From Actinomycetota bacterium (GTDB lineage: Bacteria; Actinomycetota; Acidimicrobiia; Acidimicrobiales; Ilumatobacteraceae): a stretch of DNA of 6,887 bases. Below are positions 1 through 5,550 of the stretch, one piece after another; positions within the stretch are counted from its first letter, which is position 1; every line of letters starts with the position of its first letter. The position numbers and the translations under genes are program-made. The notes beneath the pieces are model-generated. The model worked only from the letters and a program-made list of their open reading frames with translations. It was not told where the DNA came from and did no database searches. Where the stretch lies: contig VERK01000121.1 in the NCBI GenBank assembly GCA_018882725.1, positions 1 through 6,887 on the forward strand. The letters are read 5' to 3'.

Positions 1-1573
1 TGCCCACACCGTGCACGTAGTGCACCACGTAGTTGCCCGGCTTGAGGTCTTCGAACACGCTGGCCGACGAGCGTGGCCGACGCCGGGGCTGCCGACGTGC
101 GCGGCGACGCCCGGTGATGTCGGCTTCGGCGATCACGGCGACTTTGGCCGACGGAATGGTGAAACTCCGATGCAGCGGAGCGATCACGATCACGCCACCG
201 CGACCGGAGAGGTCGAGTGGACCCGCCGTGCCGTCGAAGTGGGTGGCCAGTGAGAAGTCGACGCCGTTCTCGGCGAGCACACTCGCCATGCGTTCGGCCG
301 AACCCACGCCGTCGGCGGCCACCACGACGCGGTAGTCGTTGGCGAGCAGTTGGCGAAGGCGTTCGCTGAAACCGTCCCCGATGCCAGCGGTGGCACCCCA
401 GCCACTCGCTTCGACGAGCGGAACGTCAGGACCATCGGCCACGGGAATGAGATTCCACGATCCGCGGCATTCACCGAGCAAACGATCGGGAGTGGTGTGA
501 AGTCGTGGGAATTGCTTGTCGGGGTCACGAGCCCAGGTGGAGGCGAGTGCGCGGGCCAGATCGTCTTCTTCGGCCAACAGGTCGTCGGCGCGATCGCGCA
601 GGCGCCGCGGTTCGACGAGTACCACCTTGGCAGAGGAAGTCGCTTTGCCCGACGCCGTCGACGGGTTGTCGAGCAGATCGGTGAGGAGCGTGGGCTGGTC
701 GACGAGCCAGGGCAGCCAACTCTCCATGCCGTCGAACAGAGACCCTTCGGCGAGTCGTTCCCAGTGTTCGCGTCCCCACGGTTCGGAAGCCACGAGGCGG
801 CTGGCCCGTTCGCGCAGATCGTCGTCGAGGACGAGTTCGCGGGCCGGGAAGATCACGGCCTCGGCGAGATCGCGATCGCTGCGTTGATCGTGAACGGAGA
901 ACGTGGTGAGTCGGTCGACCTCGTCACCCCACAAGTCGATACGAATCGGCTGATCGGCGGTGGACGGGAACACGTCGACGATGGCCCCTCGTTGGGCTAC
1001 TTCGCCGCGATGCTCCACGATCTCTTCGCGTCGGTACCCCATGTGCACGAGACGTCGAACGAGCTCGGTCGGATCGAGGATCGCGCCCTTGCGCACAACG
1101 ATGGGTTCGGCCTGCGCCGACTGCGGAGCGAGTTGCTGCAGGAGTGCGCGCATGCTCGAGACGATGATTCGCGGCGATCGGTCGGGTTCGCCGAGTCGCC
1201 AGATCACTTCGAGTCGTCGGCCCATGGTCTCGACACTTGGGCTCACACGTTCGAACGGAAGTGTCTCCCAGGCCGGAAAGAGGACGACATCGTCGGCCGG
1301 AACGAACGACACGAGGTCATCGAACAATTGACCGGCCATGGTGCCGGTCGGGCACGCCACCACGAGTGGGCGACGTCCCGAGAGTTCGGCCAGGGCGGCG
1401 ATAGCGACGGCTCGCGCCGCATCGGGAACGGCCAGTACTCCGTCGGCTGATCCGAGTAACGACACGAGTGCTCGATCGTCACGCAGACGCGCCGGCAGCG
1501 AGGTGAGCACACCGGGAACCGAGCGATCGGCGCTGGTCGCGCTGTTCATCGTGCTGTTCATCGCAGCGTCCAT
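1..1573 (-). CDS. mfd: Transcription-repair coupling factor Mfd, N-terminal 524 residues (3' part outside window)
   Basis: Mfd removes RNA polymerase stalled at DNA lesions and recruits UvrA, linking transcription to nucleotide-excision repair. The visible part is the UvrB-like N-terminal module: a block around residues 72-121 (VACPTGT, then VLFPAWETLPFERVSPS, then ETMGRRL), IVSSMRALLQQL near 137-148 and GAIVDVFP with IDLWGDEVDRL near 196-222. The last residues, KPGNYVVHYVHGVG, are the start of the RNA-polymerase-interacting domain, so the translocase motor lies beyond the left edge; full-length family members are about 1,150-1,200 residues. The ATG at 1573 was chosen because GAGG (1582-1585) lies 8 nt upstream, overlapping the pth stop; in-frame ATGs at codons 5 and 9 are alternatives. 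It starts 10 bp after pth, so co-transcription is likely. No in-frame stop was found. A short Ser/Thr/Ala insertion near residues 303-315 looks lineage-specific. Confidence 0.96.
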   Translation of the reverse strand, partial: MDAAMNSTMNSATSADRSVPGVLTSLPARLRDDRALVSLLGSADGVLAVPDAARAVAIAALAELSGRRPLVVACPTGTMAGQLFDDLVSFVPADDVVLFPAWETLPFERVSPSVETMGRRLEVIWRLGEPDRSPRIIVSSMRALLQQLAPQSAQAEPIVVRKGAILDPTELVRRLVHMGYRREEIVEHRGEVAQRGAIVDVFPSTADQPIRIDLWGDEVDRLTTFSVHDQRSDRDLAEAVIFPARELVLDDDLRERASRLVASEPWGREHWERLAEGSLFDGMESWLPWLVDQPTLLTDLLDNPSTASGKATSSAKVVLVEPRRLRDRADDLLAEEDDLARALASTWARDPDKQFPRLHTTPDRLLGECRGSWNLIPVADGPDVPLVEASGWGATAGIGDGFSERLRQLLANDYRVVVAADGVGSAERMASVLAENGVDFSLATHFDGTAGPLDLSGRGGVIVIAPLHRSFTIPSAKVAVIAEADITGRRRARRQPRRRPRSSASVFEDLKPGNYVVHYVHGVG

Positions 1574-1583
1574 GGATACGACC

Positions 1584-2225
1584 TCACTGGCCGTTGAACG
1601 CATTCATCGCAGCGGGGGCACCATCGGCCACGATTCGCTCGACTGCATCGGCGGCGATCTGCACTCCCACGTCGAGTGTCTGACGTTCGGCGGCCGGAAC
1701 CTTGCTCAGCACGTGATTGGCGCCTTGCTCCTTGTTGACCGGCTTGCCCACACCGATGCGCACACGGATGTAGTCCTGGGTGCCGAGGTCGGCGGTGATG
1801 CTGCGCAGCCCGTTGTGCCCACCAAGTCCGCCGCCCACCTTCACTCGAACGGTTCCGGGCGGCAGGTCGAGTTCGTCGTGTACCACGATCAGTCGTTCGG
1901 CGATCGGACCGCGGTTGAACCCGTACCGACGACTCAGGTCGCGCACGGCCTTGCCGCTCTCGTTCATGAACGTGGTGGGAAAGGCGAGCACCACTCGTTT
2001 CGATCCGATCCGAACGTCATCGACGAGCGCGTGATCGCGCGACGTCTTCAGCGATCCGCCGTGACGCGAGGCGAGCAGAGCCGCAACCTCTTCGCCGACG
2101 TTGTGACGAGTACGCGCGTATTGCTTGCCCGGATTGCCCAATCCGACGACGAGATAATCGAAGGTGTTGTTGCCCGAAGCGCTCTTCGCGCTCGACTCCT
2201 TGTCCGAACGGCCGAAGAGGCCCAT
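1584..2225 (-). CDS. pth: Peptidyl-tRNA hydrolase (213 aa)
   Basis: Pth cleaves the ester bond of peptidyl-tRNAs that drop off stalled ribosomes, recycling tRNA; it is a cytosolic monomer and usually essential. The family residues are present: GLGNPG at 28-33 (Asn31 matches E. coli Asn10), TRHNVG at 39-44 with the catalytic base His41 (E. coli His20), FMN at 86-88 (Asn88), the HDELD motif at 116-120 with Asp117, and GGLGGHNGLRS at 132-142 with His137 and Asn138. The core begins near residue 22, so there is a roughly 20-residue Ser/Lys-rich N-terminal extension beginning MGLFGRSDKESS, not needed for catalysis; the start could be somewhat further in, but no better start is visible. It begins 5 bp after the rplY stop with no clear Shine-Dalgarno sequence, which suggests translational coupling to rplY, the usual partner of pth in Actinomycetota. 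Confidence 0.97.
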   Translation of the reverse strand: MGLFGRSDKESSAKSASGNNTFDYLVVGLGNPGKQYARTRHNVGEEVAALLASRHGGSLKTSRDHALVDDVRIGSKRVVLAFPTTFMNESGKAVRDLSRRYGFNRGPIAERLIVVHDELDLPPGTVRVKVGGGLGGHNGLRSITADLGTQDYIRVRIGVGKPVNKEQGANHVLSKVPAAERQTLDVGVQIAADAVERIVADGAPAAMNAFNGQ

Positions 2226-2230
2226 TCGGA

Positions 2231-2860
2231 TCAGCCCGCAGACTTGGGCGCTTCAGCTGCCGGAGCACCCTCGGCTGCCGGGGCGGCGGCAACGGGGGCT
2301 TCGGCGCGTGAACCGGCGATGGCGGTCACGATGGGCGAATCGGGATCGCCGAGCGCACGCGTGCCGGCCGGAAGAGCGACCTCTGACAGACGGATGACCT
2401 GACCGGGATGCATGCCCGAGATGTCGATGGTGATTTCCGACGGCATGTTGGCCGGCGTGGTGACGATGTCGATGGTGTCCTGCGACGGATCGACGAGACC
2501 ACCTTCGGCGAGAACCGCCTTGGCTTCGCCCACGAGGCGAACCGGAACGGCGATGGTGAGTTCTTCGTCGAGGTTGATGCGAAGGAAGTCGATGTGCGAC
2601 ACGGTGCGACGTACTGGATGACGCTGCAGTTCCTTGATGACGGCCGGGTACGTGGTGCCGTCGACCTCGAGATTGAGGATGGTGTTGACACCAGCGGCAC
2701 CCGACAGTGCCACGCGCAGGTCGCGCCGATCGACGGTGACCGACACGGGCGACATGCCCTGTCCGTAGAGCACGCCGGGGATCTGCTCGTCACGACGCAG
2801 ACGACGGGCGGCACCCGTGCCGTTCGGGCGACCCGACTTGAGATTCAGCGTGGTGGACAT
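2231..2860 (-). CDS. rplY: 50S ribosomal protein bL25, CTC/TL5 long form (209 aa)
   Basis: bL25 binds 5S rRNA in the large-subunit central protuberance; the two-domain form is often called Ctc, a general-stress protein in Bacillus. Residues 1-95 form the 5S-binding domain, with IPGVLYGQG at 27-35 and the conserved HPVRRTVSHIDFLRI stretch at 81-95. Residues 98-182 match the TL5 C-terminal beta domain, with VRLVGEA (107-113), GGLVDPSQDTIDI (120-132) and the MHPGQVIRLSEV segment (150-161). The last 27 residues are an Ala/Pro/Glu-rich, presumably disordered tail with APAAE twice, a feature of many actinobacterial bL25 proteins. The ATG start is supported by GAGAGG at 2867-2872, 6 nt upstream. The gene has its own 144-bp upstream gap, unlike its tightly packed neighbours, and is followed closely by pth and mfd, so it probably heads a transcript. 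Confidence 0.96.
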   Translation of the reverse strand: MSTTLNLKSGRPNGTGAARRLRRDEQIPGVLYGQGMSPVSVTVDRRDLRVALSGAAGVNTILNLEVDGTTYPAVIKELQRHPVRRTVSHIDFLRINLDEELTIAVPVRLVGEAKAVLAEGGLVDPSQDTIDIVTTPANMPSEITIDISGMHPGQVIRLSEVALPAGTRALGDPDSPIVTAIAGSRAEAPVAAAPAAEGAPAAEAPKSAG

Positions 2861-2927
2861 GGACGACCTCTCGATTCGACGTGTGCCAGGGACGCATGAG
2901 CGGCCCGTGGAACAGAAACAGCCTGGA

Positions 2928-2955
2928 ATACTACGGCCGGATCGGTCGGTTGCTA
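2928..2955 (-). promoter_or_regulatory. Possible promoter for rplY-pth-mfd
   Basis: Reading the minus strand, TAGTAT (2933-2928) resembles a -10 box, with a weak TAGCAA (2955-2950) 16 bp further upstream. Initiation would leave an rplY leader of about 60 nt. The -35 match is only 3 of 6, so this is suggestive. The case rests on position: the only sizeable gap in the glmU-to-mfd run, just after a strong hairpin. Confidence 0.25.
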
Positions 2956-2956
2956 C

Positions 2957-2988
2957 CCGTCGGAGCCGACGGAAAACCGTCCCGACGG
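2957..2988 (-). terminator. Strong hairpin after prs: terminator or rplY leader element
   Basis: On the minus strand an outer 7-bp stem, CCGTCGG/CCGACGG, encloses an inner 5-bp stem, GACGG/CCGTC, with a TTTT loop; four unpaired bases (GGCT) interrupt the 3' arm. It starts 16 nt after the prs stop. No T-tract follows, so it is not a canonical intrinsic terminator; U-less hairpins are, however, common gene ends in high-GC Gram-positives. It could instead attenuate or protect the mRNA leading into rplY. The base pairing is seen directly; the role is inferred. Confidence 0.45.
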
Positions 2989-3004
2989 AGCCGGTTCGGC
3001 CAGG

Positions 3005-4021
3005 TCAGGCCTGGTTCTCGCCGCCGAAGATCTCCGAGACGGACGTGTCGTCGAAGACGGCCGACAACGCGTCGGCGATGATCGGCGCGACCGACAACAC
3101 CTGGATCTTGCCGATCTTCTTCTCGGGCGCGAGCGGCAACGTGTTGGTGAGGATCACTCGGTCGATGCGCGACTTCTCGAGACGTTCGATGGCCGGACCC
3201 GACAAGACGCCGTGGCTGGCCATGGCCCAGACCTCGGTCGCACCCTTGTCGAGCAAGAGGTGTGCGGCCGAAACGATGGTTCCGCCGGTGTCGATCATGT
3301 CGTCGGTGAGGATGCACAGCCGACCTTCGACGTCGCCGATCACGTCGAGGGCCTGGGCCGTGTTGGTGGTGCCCTTCGGACGGCGCTTGTAGACGAACGC
3401 CAGGTCGGCGCCCAGGTGCTGTTGCATGCGCTCGGCCACCTTGATGCGACCGGCATCGGGCGACACGATCACGGGGTCCTTGGCGTTCTCGCGGATGTAC
3501 TGCTCGATGACGGGCATGGCCGTGAGGTGATCGACCGGACCGTCGAAGAATCCCTGGATCTGTCCGCTGTGAAGATCGATCGACACCATCCGCTTGGCGC
3601 CGGCCGCCTTGAACAAGTCGGCCACCAGTCGCGCGGTGATGGGTTCACGGCCTTCGGCTTTGCGATCCTGGCGTGCGTATCCGTAGAACGGGCACACCGC
3701 GGTGATGCGCTTCGCCGATGCGCGTTGTGCGGCGTCGATCATGATGAGCTGTTCCATGATCGAGTCATTGATGCTTCGACCGTCGCAACCGAAGTGACTC
3801 TGCATGATGAACACGTCGCAACCGCGAACGCTCTCACCGAAGCGGGGACGAACTTCACCGTTGGCGAATTCGACCAGGTTGGGATCTCCGAGTTCGATGC
3901 CGAGGTGTTGGGCCACTTCGTGGGCGAGGGCCAGGTGGGTGCGCCCCGAATAGAGGGCCATCCGCTTGGTCGTCACCTTGTCCACGAAGTCACCGTCTCC
4001 CACTGTCGTCCCGGGTTTCAC
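3005..4021 (-). CDS. prs: Ribose-phosphate pyrophosphokinase, PRPP synthetase (338 aa)
   Basis: Prs transfers pyrophosphate from ATP to ribose-5-phosphate, making PRPP for purines, pyrimidines, NAD, His, Trp and, in many actinobacteria, decaprenyl-phosphate arabinose. Visible motifs: EFANGEVRPRFGESVRG at 51-67; PFYGYARQDRK at 111-121, the ATP-binding RQD segment; REPITARL at 125-132; DLHSGQIQGFFDGPVDH at 149-165, with His151 in the active-site block; the YKRRPK flexible loop at 211-216; and the PRPP loop DDMIDTGGT at 240-248. The GTG start overlaps the glmU stop in a GTGA junction, indicating translational coupling. The family core starts near residue 19 (TKRMALYSGR), so initiation at a later GTG or at Met21 is possible, although actinobacterial homologues also carry extra N-terminal residues. 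After GCDVFIMQSH (68-77) there are about four more residues than in Bacillus or Mycobacterium Prs. Confidence 0.97.
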   Translation of the reverse strand: MKPGTTVGDGDFVDKVTTKRMALYSGRTHLALAHEVAQHLGIELGDPNLVEFANGEVRPRFGESVRGCDVFIMQSHFGCDGRSINDSIMEQLIMIDAAQRASAKRITAVCPFYGYARQDRKAEGREPITARLVADLFKAAGAKRMVSIDLHSGQIQGFFDGPVDHLTAMPVIEQYIRENAKDPVIVSPDAGRIKVAERMQQHLGADLAFVYKRRPKGTTNTAQALDVIGDVEGRLCILTDDMIDTGGTIVSAAHLLLDKGATEVWAMASHGVLSGPAIERLEKSRIDRVILTNTLPLAPEKKIGKIQVLSVAPIIADALSAVFDDTSVSEIFGGENQA

Positions 4022-5121
4022 TCGCTCGAATCATAGAACGCGCCCGTCTGCTGGCCGTCAGCCACACGCGTGCCGGGCACGAGGTTGGCGTACGGTCCGA
4101 CGCGAGCGCCGACTCCGATTTCCGAATCACGAGCGACTGAGTTCTCGACGATGGCGCCGTCGCCGACCACGCAGTCGACCAGACGGGTCTGGGGTCCGAT
4201 CTCGCATCCCGAGCCGATGACCGTGCGTCCCTGAATGATCGTGCCGGGAAACAAGGTGACGTCGCGACCGAAGGTGACGTCGACGTCGACGAAAGTTTGT
4301 CGCGGGTCGAGCATCGTGACGCCGTTGAGCAGCCAGCGACGGTTGGTGCGGGCGCGCAGTTCGCGCTCGGCCAAGGCCAGTTGCCAGCGGTCGTTGACGC
4401 CGTGGGTCTCGGCGGCATCGGCCACCACGGCTCCGACGCGGTGACCCATTCCCGACAACACCGAGATCACGTCGGTCAGGTAGTACTCCTTCTGCGCGTT
4501 GTTCGGAGTGACTCGTCGCAGCGCCGGGCCGAGTAGGTCGCGCCGGAAGGCGTAGATGCCGGTGTTGAACTCTTTGATCGCCTTCTCGTCGGCTGTTGCG
4601 TCTCGCTCTTCGACGATGCGTTCGACGCGTCCGTCCTTGGTGCGAATGATGCGTCCGTAGCCGGTGGCATCAGGGAGAGAGGCCACGAGGACGGTGGCGG
4701 CCAGTCCGTTCGACTCGTGATGGGTGACCAACTCGTCGATCGTCTCTTTGCGCAGAAGAGGTGTGTCGCCAGTGAGAACCAGCACGGTGGAGGTGTCGTC
4801 GATGTCGTCGGAGGCGTTGGCCAAGGTGGACACGTCGAGCGCTTGCAGTCCGACCGACGCCGCGTCACCCGTACCCCGCTGTACCTGTTGTTCGGCGAAC
4901 GACACGTTGGCCCAGACCGGGGCATCGTCTTGGACGCGCTTGGTGACCCGTTCGGCGCCGTGGCCCACCACGACGACTGACCGATCGGGTGTCACGAGTT
5001 CGAGCGAATGGATCACGTGCATGACCATGGGCCGCCCACAGATGAGGTGCAGGGGCTTGGGGCGGTCGGAGCGCATCCGCGAGCCCTCGCCCGCGGCGAG
5101 GATGATGGCGTAGACCGGCAC
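4018..5121 (-). CDS. glmU: GlmU-type GlcNAc-1-phosphate uridylyltransferase with truncated acetyltransferase domain (367 aa)
   Basis: GlmU normally makes UDP-GlcNAc by acetylating GlcN-1-P (C-terminal domain) and then adding UMP (N-terminal domain). The uridylyltransferase half looks intact: LAAGEGSRMRSDRPKPLH at 8-25, EQQVQRGTGDA at 77-87, LTGDTPL at 117-123 (metal-binding Asp119), GYGRIIR at 154-160, IVEERDA at 169-175, FNTGIY at 185-190 and GVNDRWQL at 241-248. Hexapeptide coils of a left-handed beta-helix run from about 278 to 350, but the protein ends near residue 367, where E. coli GlmU has 456. Missing are the counterparts of catalytic His363, Lys351, Tyr366 and everything later; the Arg333 position is Val348. 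It is not a frameshift relic, because prs begins within the stop codon. The GTG start lies 53 bp after tRNA-Gln and lacks a good Shine-Dalgarno sequence. Acetyltransferase activity is not expected. Confidence 0.92.
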   Translation of the reverse strand: MPVYAIILAAGEGSRMRSDRPKPLHLICGRPMVMHVIHSLELVTPDRSVVVVGHGAERVTKRVQDDAPVWANVSFAEQQVQRGTGDAASVGLQALDVSTLANASDDIDDTSTVLVLTGDTPLLRKETIDELVTHHESNGLAATVLVASLPDATGYGRIIRTKDGRVERIVEERDATADEKAIKEFNTGIYAFRRDLLGPALRRVTPNNAQKEYYLTDVISVLSGMGHRVGAVVADAAETHGVNDRWQLALAERELRARTNRRWLLNGVTMLDPRQTFVDVDVTFGRDVTLFPGTIIQGRTVIGSGCEIGPQTRLVDCVVGDGAIVENSVARDSEIGVGARVGPYANLVPGTRVADGQQTGAFYDSSE

Positions 5122-5127
5122 ACATCC

Positions 5128-5133
5128 GTTATA
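5128..5133 (-). promoter_or_regulatory. Candidate -10 element for a leaderless glmU mRNA
   Basis: TATAAC (5 of 6 to TATAAT) lies on the minus strand with six bases between it and the GTG of glmU at 5121. Initiation 7 nt downstream would place the first transcribed base at, or within a base of, that GTG, giving a leaderless mRNA as is common in Actinomycetota. The absence of a Shine-Dalgarno sequence before this GTG fits. No good -35 hexamer is seen at 16-18 bp spacing. The alternative is read-through from tRNA-Gln. Confidence 0.4.
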
Positions 5134-5162
5134 GCAATGCCAATCAATCGAACGGGGGCACG

Positions 5163-5183
5163 GGCTCCGGGCTCTGGCTCCGG
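5163..5183. repeat. Short direct repeat of the tRNA-Gln 3' end
   Basis: The octamer GGCTCCGG (plus strand) occurs at 5163-5170 and again at 5176-5183, the second copy spanning the tRNA-Gln acceptor end and two bases of CCA. It is too short and GC-biased to call an attachment site, and may be chance. Confidence 0.3.
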
Positions 5184-5249
5184 GGAGAGGGATCGAACCC
5201 CTATTCGCGGAACCAAAATCCGCTGTCCTACCGATTGAACGACCCCGGA
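5175..5249 (-). tRNA. tRNA-Gln (anticodon UUG), CCA encoded
   Basis: The minus strand folds into a complete cloverleaf. The acceptor stem is TCCGGGG with CCCCGGA, discriminator G and encoded CCA. The D stem is GTTC/GGAC (one G-U pair) with loop AATCGGTAG. The anticodon stem is GCGGA/TCCGC around loop TTTTGGT, so the anticodon is TTG (reads CAA, and CAG by wobble). The variable loop is GAAT and the T arm is AGGGG-TTCGATC-CCTCT. The weak U1-A72 pair and G73 agree with glutamine identity elements known from E. coli. It is 75 nt including CCA and lies just upstream of glmU on the same strand. Confidence 0.97.
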
Positions 5250-5259
5250 AAGTGCCGTC

Positions 5260-5265
5260 ACCCTA
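5260..5265 (-). promoter_or_regulatory. Candidate -10 box for tRNA-Gln
   Basis: TAGGGT (TAnnnT pattern) on the minus strand ends 10 bp before the mature tRNA 5' end, so initiation would leave a leader of only about 3-4 nt for RNase P to remove. No convincing -35 hexamer is seen at normal spacing. Confidence 0.35.
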
Positions 5266-5307
5266 CCGGGCGACTCGTTGACCAGCCCGAACAGGTGGTG
5301 GACGGCG

Positions 5308-5337
5308 TTGGCTCACACTCCCGTCCGTCGCTAGCGT
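5308..5337 (+). promoter_or_regulatory. Candidate promoter for the bS22 gene
   Basis: TTGGCT (5308-5313; 4 of 6 to TTGACA) is followed after 18 bp by TAGCGT (5332-5337; TAnnnT). Initiation near 5344 would give a leader of about 85 nt that includes the palindrome at 5347-5359. It lies in the 178-bp divergent gap shared with the tRNA-Gln promoter. The spacing is slightly long and the -10 match modest. Confidence 0.35.
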
Positions 5338-5346
5338 CGGGTCCCT

Positions 5347-5359
5347 GACGTTGAACGTC
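5347..5359. repeat. 13-bp palindrome in the bS22 leader (possible operator)
   Basis: GACGTT-G-AACGTC is a perfect 6-bp inverted repeat around a single base. A one-base spacer cannot form an RNA hairpin without opening pairs, so a DNA-binding dimer site is more natural than a structured leader. It lies about 10 bp downstream of the candidate -10 of the bS22 gene. No regulator family is recognised from the motif. Confidence 0.35.
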
Positions 5360-5427
5360 TGTTGGCTTGGGCTCCGAGCCGAAGCAAGCACGAGACAAGC
5401 ACAACACGAGAACGACACGAGGTCGAC

Positions 5428-5520
5428 ATGGGTTCGCTCATCAAGAAGCGTCGCAAGCGCATGCGGAAGAAGAAGCACAAGAAGATGCTCCGCCGTACGC
5501 GCCACCAGCGTCGCAAGTAG
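5428..5520 (+). CDS. Small ribosomal protein bS22 (AURKAIP1/COX24-like), 30 aa
   Basis: This is a 30-residue, extremely basic protein: 18 of 30 residues are Lys or Arg. It begins MGSLIKKRRKRM, continues with a Lys-rich KKKHKKML segment and ends RRTRHQRRK. This matches the short actinobacterial family annotated as AURKAIP1/COX24-domain proteins, whose mycobacterial member was seen in 70S structures as bS22 on the 30S subunit, contacting 16S rRNA. Mycobacterial versions are about 33 residues; this one ends two to three residues earlier. The ATG has GAGG at 5419-5422, 5 nt upstream. It is the only plus-strand gene here, divergent from tRNA-Gln and converging on ispE with 17 bp between stop codons. 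Small basic genes like this are easily missed by gene callers. No symbol is given because rpsV/sra names an unrelated E. coli protein. Confidence 0.9.
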   Translation: MGSLIKKRRKRMRKKKHKKMLRRTRHQRRK

Positions 5521-5527
5521 TTCTCCA

Positions 5528-5550
5528 GCGTCGTCGTTCAGCGATGACGC
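5528..5550 (+). terminator. Hairpin at the bS22/ispE convergent junction
   Basis: GCGTCGTCG (5528-5536) pairs with CGATGACGC (5542-5550): nine pairs including one G-U, around a 5-nt loop TTCAG. It starts 8 nt after the bS22 stop and spans the end of ispE, whose stop codon (5538-5540) sits in the loop. The G-U pair becomes a C-A mismatch in the opposite transcript, so the fold favours the bS22 mRNA. No T-tract follows in either direction, so termination is inferred from position and stem only. Confidence 0.45.

Noticed and set aside
350..1450. Long plus-strand open frame of 366 codons
   Set aside because: It is codon-aligned antisense to mfd, whose conserved motifs are on the minus strand; the antisense protein has no recognisable family features and no ribosome binding site. 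High-GC codon bias produces such frames.
1338..2402. Long plus-strand open frame of 354 codons
   Set aside because: It spans antisense parts of mfd, pth and rplY, crossing gene boundaries; low-complexity Ala/Arg translation with no family match.
4018..4021. Short GlmU as a frameshifted pseudogene
   Set aside because: prs begins in the overlapping GTGA and is intact; no remnant of the missing acetyltransferase coils appears in any frame downstream, so this is a clean short gene.
3212..4036. Plus-strand open frame of 274 codons
   Set aside because: Antisense shadow of prs, which carries all the PRPP synthetase motifs.
5263..5505. Minus-strand open frame of 80 codons opposite the bS22 gene
   Set aside because: It covers the divergent promoter region and the antisense of the bS22 gene; it has no recognisable motif, and the plus-strand bS22 match is clear.
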